DNA from: Mesorhizobium huakuii
Lineage (GTDB): Bacteria > Pseudomonadota > Alphaproteobacteria > Rhizobiales > Rhizobiaceae
DNA: 64,000 bases
Assembly: GCF_030160235.1 (NCBI RefSeq)
Contig: NZ_BSNY01000010.1
Location: 62,001 to 126,000, forward strand
Direction of reading: 5' to 3'
Shown in pieces: positions 28,152-37,929 of this stretch (position 1 is its first letter; each line of letters begins with the position of its first letter). A model generated the notes under the pieces. The model saw only the letters and a program-made list of their open reading frames with translations, made no database searches and was not told the DNA's origin. The translations under genes and the position numbers were made by a program.

Positions 28152-28694
28152 ATGAATGCGTTGAAATATGTAACGTTCGCGGCAGGCATGGTGCTGGCGC
28201 CGATCGATGCCGGCGGGGCGGAACCTTCCGGCTGGCAGGCGCTCGCGGACGAACGCGCGGTCATCCGGATTGCCGATGCCATCGACCGCGCCGTCGACGC
28301 GCAGGACTGGAAACTGGCGCGCAGCTATTTCGCGGATCGGGTTACCGCCGATTTCAGCAGCCTGTCCGGACAGCCGGCGGCCAACATCGCCTCAGACGAC
28401 CTGATCGGCGCTTGGGCCGGCAACCTGAAGGGCAGCAAGACGAGCCTGCATCTGCGCACCAATCATCAGGTCATTCTGGAGGCGGACACGGCGACGGTCC
28501 GTTCGAACGGCTATGCCTGGAACCGGATGGAGGGCAATGGCGACCCGCTTTGGGAAGTCTGGGGCACCTATGAGCATCACCTGACGCGCTCCGCCGCCGG
28601 CTGGAAGGTCGACGGCTTCGCGTTCCACATGACGCATGAGCGCGGCAACCCTTGGGTCAAGGCAACGCCGGGCACTGACAGGGCGGGCCAGTGA
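28152..28694 (+). CDS. NTF2/SnoaL-like domain protein with N-terminal signal peptide
   Basis: This 180-residue protein has a likely signal peptide (residues 1-23, ending IDAGGA) followed by an NTF2/SnoaL-like cone fold: the helix ALADERAVIRIADAIDRAVD, the ARSYFADRVTADFS strand, and the closing W-x-V-D-G-F strand. NTF2-like proteins can be enzymes or binding proteins, so no reaction is assigned. ATG 28152 has AAGGAG upstream. It is divergent from the LysR gene and about 37 bases before the aldo-keto reductase. Confidence 0.8.
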   Translation: MNALKYVTFAAGMVLAPIDAGGAEPSGWQALADERAVIRIADAIDRAVDAQDWKLARSYFADRVTADFSSLSGQPAANIASDDLIGAWAGNLKGSKTSLHLRTNHQVILEADTATVRSNGYAWNRMEGNGDPLWEVWGTYEHHLTRSAAGWKVDGFAFHMTHERGNPWVKATPGTDRAGQ

Positions 28695-28731
28695 CGCCAC
28701 GGCATTCATCGGCAGGCATTGGAAGACGATC

Positions 28732-29841
28732 ATGACCATGACCTATTACACGCTCGGCAACAGCGGCCTCAGGGTCAGCCGGCTCGCGTTGGGTACCATG
28801 ACTTTCGGCAAGGAGTGGGGCTGGGGAGCCGACAGGGACACAGCCCGCGCGATGTTCGACGCCTATGTCGAGGCGGGCGGCAATTTCTTCGACACGGCGG
28901 ACCTCTACACCGGCGGCACGGCCGAAGCCTGGCTTGGCGAATTCATCGCCGAGCGGGGCTTGCGTGACACCGCGGTGATCGCCAGCAAGTTCAGCATGAA
29001 CATGCAGCCGGGCAATCCGAATGCCGGCGGCAACGGCCGCAAGAACATCATGCGGGCGGTGGATGCTTCGCTGAAGCGGCTGGGCACCGACTATATCGAT
29101 CTCTATCTCATGCACGTGTGGGACAGGCTGACGCCGGCCGAGGAGGTCATGCGCACGCTCGACGACCTGGTGCGGATCGGCAAGGTGCGCCATGTCGGCC
29201 TGTCCGACGTGCCGGCGTGGTATGCGGGGCGGGCGCAGGCAATCGCCGAGCTGCGCGGATATGAGCCGGTTTCGGCCTTGCAGCTCGAATACTCCCTGGC
29301 CGAGCGCTCGATCGAGAACGAGTTCGTGCCTTTCGGCACGCGCCATGGCGCCGGCATCATGGTCTGGAGCCCGCTGGCCAGCGGGCTGCTCAGCGGCAAG
29401 TATCGTCCGGCCCAGGCCGGAAATGCCGGCCGGCTCGACGGTTTCCGCAATTCGACTCATCCGGGTTTCCAGAAGTTCACCGAGCGCAATTGGGCCATCG
29501 TGGCCGAACTCGAGAAGGTCGCATCCGAACTCGGCCGCAGCATGCCACAGATCGCGCTCAACTGGGTGGCGACGCAGCCTGGAATCGCCACCGTCATCCT
29601 CGGCGCGACGACGCTTGCCCAGATCAAGGACAATCTTGGCGCGCTGGATTTCGAGATTCCGCCAGGGCTTCGCGACCGGCTGGATGCGGTCAGCCGAACG
29701 CCAGCGTCGTTCCCCTATTCCTATTTCGGACCGTTGATACAGGCGCGCGTCACCGGCGGTGCTGCAACCGGGGACAAGCCCTCCGGCTACGCATCGCCGG
29801 TGCTTGTCGAGGGTGAGCCGGCCAGCGTGTCTACCGACTGA
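28732..29841 (+). CDS. Aldo/keto reductase
   Basis: This 369-residue protein is an NADPH-dependent TIM-barrel oxidoreductase. The catalytic tetrad is visible: Asp and Tyr in NFFDTADLYTGG (residues about 54-65), Lys in VIASKFS and His in DLYLMHVWD. The coenzyme region near residues 280-300 contains ILGATTLAQIKDNLGAL. Its arrangement with the NTF2-like gene suggests they act together on an unknown carbonyl substrate under LysR control. ATG 28738 is an alternative start. Confidence 0.93.
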   Translation: MTMTYYTLGNSGLRVSRLALGTMTFGKEWGWGADRDTARAMFDAYVEAGGNFFDTADLYTGGTAEAWLGEFIAERGLRDTAVIASKFSMNMQPGNPNAGGNGRKNIMRAVDASLKRLGTDYIDLYLMHVWDRLTPAEEVMRTLDDLVRIGKVRHVGLSDVPAWYAGRAQAIAELRGYEPVSALQLEYSLAERSIENEFVPFGTRHGAGIMVWSPLASGLLSGKYRPAQAGNAGRLDGFRNSTHPGFQKFTERNWAIVAELEKVASELGRSMPQIALNWVATQPGIATVILGATTLAQIKDNLGALDFEIPPGLRDRLDAVSRTPASFPYSYFGPLIQARVTGGAATGDKPSGYASPVLVEGEPASVSTD

Positions 29842-30000
29842 ACGATCCGGCAGCTTGCCACCAATTTGCCGGGCGGGCGCCGCGTGACATCGCTGCGCCC
29901 TTCGTGTATCGGAACTCGACATCGCGCCAATGTTCGGGCGCGGCGCCTGTGCGAGGGCGGCCAGCCCAGGCGCGACCACATGAAAAATGACGAGGACCAG

Positions 30001-30723
30001 ATGACGGTGAAGCCCCTCTACCGACGTGTCTTGCTGAAAGCGTCGGGCGAAGCATTGATGGGCGAACAGCATTTCGGTATCGACGTCTCGGTCGTGGATC
30101 GCATCGCCGCCGACATTGCCGAGGCCCGCGCGCTGGGCATCGAGGTCGGCGTCGTCATCGGCGGCGGCAATATCTTTCGCGGCGTGGCCGTCGCCTCCAA
30201 GGGCGGAGACCGCGTTACCGGCGACCACATGGGCATGCTTGCCACGGTCATCAACTCGCTGGCGCTGCGCACCTCGCTGAACAAGATCGGCGTCGACGCC
30301 GTAGTGCTGTCGGCGATCGCCATGCCCGAGCTGTGCGAGAGCTTTTCGCAGCGCCAGGCCACCGCCTACATGAACCAGGGCAAGGTGGTGATCTTTGCCG
30401 GCGGCACCGGCAATCCGTTCTTCACCACTGATTCGGCCGCGGCACTGCGCGCCGCCGAAATCGGCGCCGACGCGCTGTTCAAGGGCACGCAGGTCGATGG
30501 TGTCTATTCGGCCGACCCGAAAAAGGATCCGCATGCGACGCGTTTCGAGCGCATCAGCCATGCCGAAGTCATAAATCGTGGCCTTTCCATCATGGATACG
30601 GCTGCGATTGCACTTGCGCGCGAAAACAACATTCCGATAATCGTCTATTCGATCCACGAAAAAGGTGGTTTCGGCGATATTCTGAGGGGTGGCGGCCGCT
30701 GCACGGTCGTCGCGGACGATTGA
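30001..30723 (+). CDS. pyrH: UMP kinase
   Basis: UMP kinase phosphorylates UMP to UDP and belongs to the amino-acid-kinase fold. Starting at ATG 30001 (GAGGA upstream) it has 240 residues, the usual length; ATG 29980 is in frame. Signatures are RRVLLKASGEALMG, VVIGGGNIFRG, DHMGMLATVINSLAL and FAGGTGNPFFTTDSAAALRA. It starts the pyrH-frr-uppS-cdsA-rseP group and is separated from tsf by the LysR islet. Confidence 0.97.
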   Translation: MTVKPLYRRVLLKASGEALMGEQHFGIDVSVVDRIAADIAEARALGIEVGVVIGGGNIFRGVAVASKGGDRVTGDHMGMLATVINSLALRTSLNKIGVDAVVLSAIAMPELCESFSQRQATAYMNQGKVVIFAGGTGNPFFTTDSAAALRAAEIGADALFKGTQVDGVYSADPKKDPHATRFERISHAEVINRGLSIMDTAAIALARENNIPIIVYSIHEKGGFGDILRGGGRCTVVADD

Positions 30724-30830
30724 TCCGGGCCTGATCCCTGGAAAGGGAAACCGGCTTTTCGAAAATCAGGCTCGAACGGGGCCTTGCCCCGAGGCAGTGA
30801 ACCCGCGGCAGACGGGTCGAGGAGACTAAG

Positions 30831-31385
30831 ATGAGTGGTGAGTACGACGATCTCAAGCGGCGCATGGATGGGGCAATCGCCGCGTTCAAGCATGACCTGG
30901 CTTCGCTGCGGACCGGCCGCGCCTCCAGCAATCTGCTCGATGCCATCCAGGTGCAGGCCTACGGCACCACCATGCCGATCAACCAGGTGGCCAACGTCAC
31001 GGTGCCGGAGCCGCGCATGATCTCGGTGTCGATCTGGGACAAGTCGATGGTTGGCGCCGTCGACCGCGCCATCCGCGAATCCAATCTGGGCTTCAACCCG
31101 ATCGTCGACGGCACCAATCTGAGGATTCCGCTGCCGGAGCTCAACGAGCAGCGCCGCAAGGAACTGGTCAAGATCTCGCATGGTTATGCCGAGAATGCCC
31201 GTGTCGCCGCGCGCCACGTGCGCCGCGACGGCATGGATTTCCTGAAGAAGGCCGAGAAGGACGGCGTCATCAGCGAGGATGATCAGCGCAAGCGTTCAGA
31301 CCAGGTCCAGAAGCTTACAGACGAAACGATCAGCACCATCGATCATCTGCTTTCCGACAAGGAAGCTGAAATCATGCAGGTTTAG
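30831..31385 (+). CDS. frr: Ribosome recycling factor
   Basis: RRF works with EF-G to split post-termination ribosomes. The 184-residue protein has the standard three-helix plus beta-sandwich layout: [20 protein letters not shown] near residues 26-45, [19 protein letters not shown], and the C-terminal [20 protein letters not shown] helix. The ATG is preceded by GAGGAGACTAAG. It lies 107 bases after pyrH. Confidence 0.98.
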
Positions 31386-31417
31386 GGTTGGCCGCCGGCT
31401 GACCCGAAAGCGAGATC

Positions 31418-32152
31418 ATGACAACGCCCGCGCATGTCGCGATCATCATGGATGGAAATGGACGCTGGGCCAAGGCGCGCGGCATGCCGAGGCTTGCCGG
31501 TCATCGCGCCGGCGTCGAGGCGCTGCGCAAGACCGTGCGCGCGGCGCCCGATCTCGGCATCTCCTTCCTGACCGTCTATGCTTTCTCGTCGGAGAACTGG
31601 TCGCGGCCGAAGTCCGAGGTCAGCGACCTAATGGGGCTGTTGAAGCTGTTTATCCGCCGCGACCTCGCGGAGCTGCACCAGAGCGGCGTGCGGGTGAGGA
31701 TCATCGGCGACAGGGCAGGGCTGCAGGCCGACATCCGCGGGTTGCTCGAAGAGGCCGAATCGCTGACCGCCCGTAATCAGTCTCTGACGCTGGTGATCGC
31801 CTTCAACTATGGCGGGCGCGACGAGATCGTCCGCACGGCGCGCAAGCTTGCCTCGGCCGCGGCGCGCGGCGAAATCGACGCCGAATCGATCACCGCGGAA
31901 AGCTTTGCCGGCTGTCTCGACACGCAAGGCATTCCCGATCCGGAACTGGTCATACGCACCAGCGGCGAGCTTCGCCTGTCCAACTTCCTCTTGTGGCAGG
32001 CCGCCTACAGCGAGCTCGTCTTCCTGCCTTGCTATTGGCCTGACTTCAGCCGCGAACACCTAGCCGAGGCGTTGCGCGAATTTGCCGGCCGCGAGCGCCG
32101 TTTCGGTGGATTGGACCCGCAAGGCGTCGCTTCGCGACCGGCCGCCGGATGA
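31418..32152 (+). CDS. uppS: Isoprenyl transferase (undecaprenyl diphosphate synthase)
   Basis: This cis-prenyltransferase builds undecaprenyl diphosphate, the lipid carrier for peptidoglycan and O-antigen. The 244-residue protein has [14 protein letters not shown] (catalytic Asp12), [24 protein letters not shown] and the diphosphate-binding [15 protein letters not shown]. Its stop overlaps the cdsA ATG by four bases (ATGA). Confidence 0.97.
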   Translation: MTTPAHVAIIMDGNGRWAKARGMPRLAGHRAGVEALRKTVRAAPDLGISFLTVYAFSSENWSRPKSEVSDLMGLLKLFIRRDLAELHQSGVRVRIIGDRAGLQADIRGLLEEAESLTARNQSLTLVIAFNYGGRDEIVRTARKLASAAARGEIDAESITAESFAGCLDTQGIPDPELVIRTSGELRLSNFLLWQAAYSELVFLPCYWPDFSREHLAEALREFAGRERRFGGLDPQGVASRPAAG

Positions 32153-32964
32153 GCAACCTTCAGCTCCGCGTCATTTCAGCGGTCGTGCTTGCCGTCATCG
32201 CCCTTGGCCTGACCTGGCTTGGCGGCTTGCCCTTCCGCCTGCTGTGCGCGGCCATGTCGGCGATGATCTTCTACGAGTGGACACGCATGGCGCGGCCAGC
32301 CGCAGCCAAAGGGCTCGGATTCCTGCCCGAGGCGCTGGTCATGGTTTTCATCGGCGCCTTGATTGCCGGGCTTGCCGCATCATGGCTGCTGCTGCTCGTC
32401 GTGATTCTGATCGCCGTTACGGCGATTGCCGCCCTGGTTCGCAAGACCGGGCAGTGGGAAGCGAGCGGTCTTGCCTATGCCAGCGTGTCCGGCCTGTCGC
32501 TTGCCCTGCTGCGTGATGGCGACCATTCGGGCCTTGTCGCCATCCTGTTCCTGTTCGCGGTCGTCTGGGCGACGGACATTTTTGCCTACTTCGTCGGACG
32601 CACCGTCGGTGGTCCTAAACTGGCGCCGTCGATCTCGCCCGGCAAGACGCGCAGCGGTGCGCTCGGCGGCGCTGTCGGCGGCGTTGTCGCCGGGGTTATG
32701 CTGGCAGCCGCCGCCGGTGCCGGCAATCTGGCCTTGCTTGGCCTTGTGGCGCTTGCGCTTTCGATTGTGGCCCAGGCTGGAGACCTGTTCGAATCCTGGG
32801 TCAAACGGCGGCATGGCCGCAAGGATTCGGGCGTGCTCATTCCGGGCCACGGCGGCGTCATGGACCGTGTCGACGGGCTTGTCGCGGCGGCTCTCGCCCT
32901 ATACGTCATTGGCTGGATTTCGGCGGGCGCCGATCATCCGGCGCAGGGGCTGTTTCCGATTTGA
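32149..32964 (+). CDS. cdsA: Phosphatidate cytidylyltransferase
   Basis: CdsA converts phosphatidic acid and CTP to CDP-diacylglycerol. This 271-residue inner-membrane protein has about eight hydrophobic segments and the C-terminal signature [20 protein letters not shown] followed by GVMDRVDGL. It is coupled to uppS. No dxr gene lies here, unlike the E. coli cluster. Confidence 0.97.
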   Translation: MSNLQLRVISAVVLAVIALGLTWLGGLPFRLLCAAMSAMIFYEWTRMARPAAAKGLGFLPEALVMVFIGALIAGLAASWLLLLVVILIAVTAIAALVRKTGQWEASGLAYASVSGLSLALLRDGDHSGLVAILFLFAVVWATDIFAYFVGRTVGGPKLAPSISPGKTRSGALGGAVGGVVAGVMLAAAAGAGNLALLGLVALALSIVAQAGDLFESWVKRRHGRKDSGVLIPGHGGVMDRVDGLVAAALALYVIGWISAGADHPAQGLFPI

Positions 32965-33059
32965 ACGGTGTCGTTTCACGATCTGGAGCGGGCGTGCCTT
33001 GGATTCGCCTGGATTGATGTCACAGTCACGGCGACAGCGGAAGAATTTGAGGGCATGAA

Positions 33060-34202
33060 TTGAACGGAATTCTTCACGCGATTTTCAGCACGGAAGGCTT
33101 GTTTCTCGGCACGCTCGTGCCGTTTCTGTTCGTGCTGACCGTGGTGGTGTTCGTCCACGAGATGGGCCACTACCTCGTCGGCCGCTGGTGCGGCATCGGG
33201 GTCAGGGCCTTCTCGATCGGCTTCGGTCCCGAACTCATCGGCTTCAACGACCGGCATGGCACGCGCTGGAAGCTTTGCGCCATACCGCTTGGCGGCTATG
33301 TCAAATTTGTCGGCGACATGAACGCCACCTCCAGCCAGCCCACGTCGGAAGAGCTCGAAACGCTGACCGATGAGGAGCGCAAGGTCGCCTTCCACACACA
33401 GGCCATCTGGAAGCGCGCGGCGACCGTGGTGGCCGGCCCCCTGTTCAATTTCCTGCTGGCGATCGTCGTCTTTTCCGTGCTGTTTGCGTCCTATGGGCGT
33501 TATGTCGCAGAGCCCATGGTGGCGGAAGTCACGGCAGACAGTCCGGCGGCAAAGGCCGGCATCCAGCCAGGTGACCGATTCGTCAGTGTCGACGGCAGCA
33601 AGGTCGAAACCTTTGGCGATGTGCAGCGGCTGGTCTCGGGCCGCGCCGGCGATACCATCACCTTTGTCATGCTGCGCGACGGCAAGGAAGTCACGGTCAC
33701 CGCGACGCCGCGGTTGATGGAGCAGCAGGACGCGCTCGGCAACAAGGTCAAGGTCGCCGTGATCGGCGTCGTCAACAACAAGGAACTCGGTCAGCCGCGT
33801 CTCGTCACCTACACACCGGTCGGGGCGGTTGCGGCGGCAGTCGAGGAAACAGGCCACGTCATCGAGCGCACCGGCCAGTTCCTGCAGCGTTTCGCCGTCG
33901 GGCGCGAGGACAAGTGCCAATTGGGCGGTCCCGTCAAGATCGCGGACATGGCCGGCAAGGCAGCGAAACTCGGTTTCGAATGGCTGGTGCAGCTCGTCGC
34001 GCTGCTCTCCGTCGGCATAGGTATTCTAAACCTTTTGCCGATTCCCCCCCTCGACGGCGGCCATCTGTTGTTCTACGGGGTGGAGGCCGTCATTCGCCGG
34101 CCGGTGTCGGAACGGATGATGGAAATGGCCTATCGGGCCGGTCTGCTTCTGGTCTTGTGCTTCATGGGTTTCGTGTTCTGGAACGATCTGTTTGGATGCT
34201 GA
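33060..34202 (+). CDS. rseP: Intramembrane site-2 protease RseP
   Basis: This 380-residue inner-membrane zinc metalloprotease cleaves anti-sigma factors and signal-peptide remnants within the membrane. The HEMGH motif is at residues 33-37 in the first helix. A single PDZ domain follows (about 120-200, SPAAKAGIQPGDRFVSVDG), as is common in alphaproteobacteria, and the NLLPIPPLDGGH motif completes the zinc site near residue 325. The start is TTG 33060, with GAGGG about 9 bases upstream. Confidence 0.95.
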   Translation: MNGILHAIFSTEGLFLGTLVPFLFVLTVVVFVHEMGHYLVGRWCGIGVRAFSIGFGPELIGFNDRHGTRWKLCAIPLGGYVKFVGDMNATSSQPTSEELETLTDEERKVAFHTQAIWKRAATVVAGPLFNFLLAIVVFSVLFASYGRYVAEPMVAEVTADSPAAKAGIQPGDRFVSVDGSKVETFGDVQRLVSGRAGDTITFVMLRDGKEVTVTATPRLMEQQDALGNKVKVAVIGVVNNKELGQPRLVTYTPVGAVAAAVEETGHVIERTGQFLQRFAVGREDKCQLGGPVKIADMAGKAAKLGFEWLVQLVALLSVGIGILNLLPIPPLDGGHLLFYGVEAVIRRPVSERMMEMAYRAGLLLVLCFMGFVFWNDLFGC

Positions 34203-34206
34203 AATC

Positions 34207-34299
34207 ATGAAGAAATTTGGCTTTGGCATGGTCGATGTTGAGACGCCGTTTACCATGCACGGGGATATGAGTGACGCGAAAGCCACGCACCAGGGTTAA
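34207..34299 (+). CDS. Possible 30-codon ORF between rseP and bamA
   Basis: ATG 34207 lies 4 bases after the rseP stop, and 30 codons run to TAA 34297. The peptide starts MKKFGFGMVDVETPF. No clear ribosome-binding site or family is recognised. It could be an upstream ORF in the bamA leader, or chance. Confidence 0.25.
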   Translation: MKKFGFGMVDVETPFTMHGDMSDAKATHQG

Positions 34300-34377
34300 G
34301 TAAATACAAATTAACCAGAAGCCTTGCGTGTAGGGAAAATCCGGTTAATACGGTAGGGGAAATTACCGCACGTCCGG

Positions 34378-34405
34378 TTTTCTCGCCGTGGGGACTACGA
34401 GAAAA
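34378..34405 (+). promoter_or_regulatory. Hairpin just upstream of bamA
   Basis: TTTTCTCG (34378-34385) and CGAGAAAA (34398-34405) are a perfect 8-bp inverted repeat with a 12-base loop, ending 14 bases before the bamA ATG. The 3' arm abuts the weak GG of the ribosome-binding region. A role in translation or RNA stability is inferred. Confidence 0.45.
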
Positions 34406-34419
34406 GGTTATTAAGCCCG

Positions 34420-36798
34420 ATGAAGGCAGCATCCAAGTTTCTGAGCGCCGCGTCAGCGGCGGCACTGTCCGCCGCTCTGGTCGTGCCAGGTGCGCTCGCA
34501 GTACAATTCGTTGCCACATCGGCGGCTGAAGCCGCTGTCGTCAGCAGGGTGGAGGTGAGCGGCAACCAGCGTGTCGACGCCGATACCATCCGCAATTACA
34601 TCACCATCAAGCCGGGCAAGGCCTTTTCCAGTTCCGATGTCGACGCAGCCGTCAAGGCGCTGTTCGGCACCGGCCTGTTCTCGGACGTCCAGATCAACCA
34701 GGTCGGCTCGACGCTGGTAGTCAAGGTCGCCGAATACAAGGTCGTCAACCAGGTGCTGTTCCAGGGTAACAAGAAGCTCAAGGACAACGCGCTTGAGGCT
34801 GCGGTTCAGCTGAAGCCGCGTGGCACGTTCTCGCAGGCGACGCTCGATTCCGACGTCGAGGCGGTCAAGGCCGCTTACAGGCGCATCGGTCGCGACGATG
34901 CTGGCGTGACCACGCAGGTCATGGAACTCGGCGACAACCGCGTGAACGTGGTGTTCCACATCACGGAAGGCGATCGTACGCAGATCGCGGCGATCAATTT
35001 CGTCGGCAACAGCGCCTATTCGAGCCGCCGTCTGTCGGACGTGATCAACACCAAGCGTTCGTCCTGGGTGTCGTTCATCCTGCGCGATGACGTCTATGAC
35101 GAGGACAAGCTGCGCGCCGACCAGGAGTTGCTGCGCCGCTTCTACTACAATCATGGCTATGCCGATTTCCAGGTCGTCTCCGCCGTCGGCGAACTCGACA
35201 ATGCGACGAACAAATACACGGTCACCATCACCGTGCAGGAAGGCGAGCGCTACAATTTTGGCGATATCAGCGTCGAAAGCACGATCCCGGAAGTCGACTC
35301 CAAGTCGCTGGAATCGGTGGTCGAGACGCACAAGGGCGATGTCTACAACGCCAAGGATGTCGAGGACTCCATCATCGCTCTCACCGAGAAGGTGGCCGGT
35401 TCAGGCTATGCCTTCGCGCAGGTGACGCCGCGCGGTGACCGCAATTTCGAGAACCATACGATTTCGGTGGTCTATACGGTCGACCAGGGCACCAAGGCCT
35501 ATATCGAGCGCATCGAGATTCGCGGCAACGACCGTACGCGTGACTATGTCATCCGCCGCGAGTTCGATGTCAGCGAAGGCGACGCGTTCAACCAGGTGCT
35601 CATCCAGCGCGCTAAGAAGCGCCTGGAAGACCTGAATTATTTTGACAAAGTCGAAATCTCGACAGTGCCCGGCTCGCAGCCCGACCAGGTCGTGCTGGTG
35701 GTCGACGTGGTCGAGAAGTCGACGGGTGAATTCTCCGTTGGCGCCGGCTATTCGACCGGTGGTGACTCCGCAGGCCCGTCCGTCGAAGGCTCGATCACCG
35801 AGCGCAACTTCCTCGGCCGCGGCCAGTTCATCAAGCTGTCGGCGGGCGGCGGCAAGAATTCGCGTGACTACGCCGTCTCGTTCACCGAGCCGTATTTCCT
35901 CGGACGGCGCATCGCCGCCGGCTTCGACATCTACAAGTCGACGAGGCAATACAACAACAACTACGACAGCGACACCATGGGCGCGACGGTGCGCTTCGGC
36001 CTGCCGATCACCAACAGCATCACGACCCAGTTGGCGTACAATATCTCTCAGGAGAAGTATAAGGTCGACAAAGGTTGCAATCCCACGGATGCAGTTCCGC
36101 AAGGCACCTGCAACATTTCCCAGGCCATCCTGGATGGCATCGCGGAAAGCCCGTGGATCAAGTCGTCTGTCAGCCTCGGTTTGGTGTACAACACCATCGA
36201 CGACATGAAGAACCCGCATGAGGGTATCTATGCCAACACGACCGTGGAGGTCGCGGGTCTCGGCGGCGATGCCAAGTTCGTGAAGATCACCGGACGCGGC
36301 AGCATCTACCAGACGCTGTCCGAGCAGCTTGACCTTGTCGGCCTCGTTTCGGGCGGCGCCGGGCATGTCGAGGGTTACGGCAACGACGGCGACCTGCGCA
36401 TCTTCGACCATTTCCAGAGCACCGACCGCATGATCCGCGGTTTTGCCTATGGCGGCATCGGCCCGGTTGCTTCCGGCACCAGCGGCGACCATCTCGGCGG
36501 CACGACGTATTTCAACGCTTCGGCCGAAGCCCAGTTCCCGCTGCCGGTCGTTCCCGAGAGCTTCGGCCTGCGTGGTGCGGTGTTCGCCGACGCGGCGACG
36601 CTCTACGGCAACAAGATCGCCAATCAGTCGCTGGTCGATCAGTCGTCGACCGGCATGCAAGTGCGCGCCTCAGTCGGTGTCGGCCTGATGTGGGCCTCGC
36701 CGTTCGGTCCGATCCGTATCGACTATGCGATCCCGGTCAAGAAGGAAGCGAGCGACGACGTGCAGGAATTTAACTTCGGCATATCGACCCGCTTCTGA
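34420..36798 (+). CDS. bamA: Outer membrane protein assembly factor BamA
   Basis: BamA is the essential Omp85 insertase of the outer membrane. This 792-residue protein has a signal peptide (about 1-27), five POTRA domains (about 40-440, the first beginning VVSRVEVSGNQRVDADTIRN) and a C-terminal 16-strand barrel. The barrel contains the VEGSITERNFLGRG segment typical of the first strands, and the chain ends in the aromatic FNFGISTRF beta signal. It follows rseP in the envelope cluster and precedes lpxD; skp, present in E. coli, is missing. Confidence 0.97.
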   Translation: MKAASKFLSAASAAALSAALVVPGALAVQFVATSAAEAAVVSRVEVSGNQRVDADTIRNYITIKPGKAFSSSDVDAAVKALFGTGLFSDVQINQVGSTLVVKVAEYKVVNQVLFQGNKKLKDNALEAAVQLKPRGTFSQATLDSDVEAVKAAYRRIGRDDAGVTTQVMELGDNRVNVVFHITEGDRTQIAAINFVGNSAYSSRRLSDVINTKRSSWVSFILRDDVYDEDKLRADQELLRRFYYNHGYADFQVVSAVGELDNATNKYTVTITVQEGERYNFGDISVESTIPEVDSKSLESVVETHKGDVYNAKDVEDSIIALTEKVAGSGYAFAQVTPRGDRNFENHTISVVYTVDQGTKAYIERIEIRGNDRTRDYVIRREFDVSEGDAFNQVLIQRAKKRLEDLNYFDKVEISTVPGSQPDQVVLVVDVVEKSTGEFSVGAGYSTGGDSAGPSVEGSITERNFLGRGQFIKLSAGGGKNSRDYAVSFTEPYFLGRRIAAGFDIYKSTRQYNNNYDSDTMGATVRFGLPITNSITTQLAYNISQEKYKVDKGCNPTDAVPQGTCNISQAILDGIAESPWIKSSVSLGLVYNTIDDMKNPHEGIYANTTVEVAGLGGDAKFVKITGRGSIYQTLSEQLDLVGLVSGGAGHVEGYGNDGDLRIFDHFQSTDRMIRGFAYGGIGPVASGTSGDHLGGTTYFNASAEAQFPLPVVPESFGLRGAVFADAATLYGNKIANQSLVDQSSTGMQVRASVGVGLMWASPFGPIRIDYAIPVKKEASDDVQEFNFGISTRF

Positions 36799-36814
36799 TC
36801 GGCGGCCAACGATG

Positions 36815-36839
36815 CTCCCGGATTTTTTGGATCCGGGAG
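36815..36839 (+). terminator. Intercistronic hairpin between bamA and lpxD
   Basis: CTCCCGGAT (36815-36823) and ATCCGGGAG (36831-36839) form a 9-bp stem with a T-rich 7-base loop. No T-tract follows on the plus strand, so it may protect or process the mRNA, or partly terminate, rather than separate the genes fully. It lies 35 bases before the lpxD ATG. Confidence 0.45.
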
Positions 36840-36873
36840 AAATGTTCCGACCTAGCTGGATATAGCTTCTGGA

Positions 36874-37929
36874 ATGACCGATCCGGTGTTCTTCGCGCCA
36901 TCACGCCGGTATACGGCGGCCGAAGTCGCGAATCTGACCGGCTCGGTGCTTGTCGATTCCGGCCAATCCGACGTTTCGATCGAGGCGCTGGCGCCGGCCC
37001 ACGAAGGCGGTGCCAATGCGCTCGTCTTCGTCGATGGCAGGCGTAATTCCACGCTGATGCCGTCATTGCGGGCGGCCGCGGTGCTGTGTCCGGCGGAATT
37101 CGCCAACAAGGCGCCGTCCAGCGTCGCCGTTTTGATCCATCCGCGTCCGCAACAGGCATTCGCGCTGGTCGGCCGATTGCTGTTTCCGACAGCCGCGACG
37201 CCGGGTCCAATGACCGGTGAAACCGGTGTTTCACCGCATGCCCATATCGATCCGACAGCGCATGTCGAGGCCGGCGCCATCATTGAGGCCGGCGTGGTCA
37301 TCGGGCCAGGCGTCTCGATCGGCAAGGGCACCGTCATCGCGCCAAACGCGGTCATCGGACAGTCCTGCCAGATCGGCCGTGACGGCTATGTCGGCCCGGG
37401 CGCCAGCATCCAATATGCGCTGATCGGCAATCGGGTCATCATCCATGGCGGCGCCAGGATCGGCCAGGACGGCTTCGGCTTTGTCGGCGGCGCCAAGGGC
37501 CCGGAACGCGTTCCCCAGATCGGACGGGTGGTCATCCAGGACGATGTCGAGATCGGCTCCAATTCCACCGTCGATCGCGGCGCCATGTCCGATACGATCA
37601 TCGGTCAGGGCACCAAGATCGACAATCTCGTGCAGATCGCCCATAACGTCCGCATCGGCCGCAATTGCATAGTGGCCGGGCTTTCGGGTATTTCCGGTTC
37701 CGTGGTCGTGGGTGACAACGTTACAATGGGCGGCGGCGTCGGGCTTGCGGATCACTTGACCATCGGCTCAGGAGCCAAGCTTGCCGCCAGAAGTGGATTT
37801 ATGAGCAATGTTCCCGCCGGCGAGATATGGGGCGGTTATCCGGCACAGCCGATGGCGGAAGCCATGCGGGAGATAGCCATGTTGCGCACGATGGCCAGGG
37901 CACGCAAGCAAGGCAAGGACAATGGCTGA
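36874..37929 (+). CDS. lpxD: UDP-3-O-(3-hydroxyacyl)glucosamine N-acyltransferase
   Basis: LpxD adds the second hydroxyacyl chain in lipid A synthesis, using acyl-ACP. The 351-residue protein has an N-terminal uridine-binding domain (about 1-105), a left-handed beta helix of hexapeptide repeats (about 115-310, for example [20 protein letters not shown]) with the catalytic-histidine region [14 protein letters not shown], and a C-terminal helical end. It overlaps fabZ by 8 bases. Confidence 0.97.
   Translation: MTDPVFFAPSRRYTAAEVANLTGSVLVDSGQSDVSIEALAPAHEGGANALVFVDGRRNSTLMPSLRAAAVLCPAEFANKAPSSVAVLIHPRPQQAFALVGRLLFPTAATPGPMTGETGVSPHAHIDPTAHVEAGAIIEAGVVIGPGVSIGKGTVIAPNAVIGQSCQIGRDGYVGPGASIQYALIGNRVIIHGGARIGQDGFGFVGGAKGPERVPQIGRVVIQDDVEIGSNSTVDRGAMSDTIIGQGTKIDNLVQIAHNVRIGRNCIVAGLSGISGSVVVGDNVTMGGGVGLADHLTIGSGAKLAARSGFMSNVPAGEIWGGYPAQPMAEAMREIAMLRTMARARKQGKDNG

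Noticed and set aside
28657-30657. 666-codon open frame on the minus strand
   Set aside because: It runs antisense across the aldo-keto reductase and pyrH, both of which are clear genes.
30768-30800. Short GGGGC/GCCCC hairpin between pyrH and frr
   Set aside because: The stem is only about 5 bp with a 3-base loop and no T-tract, so I do not call it a terminator.
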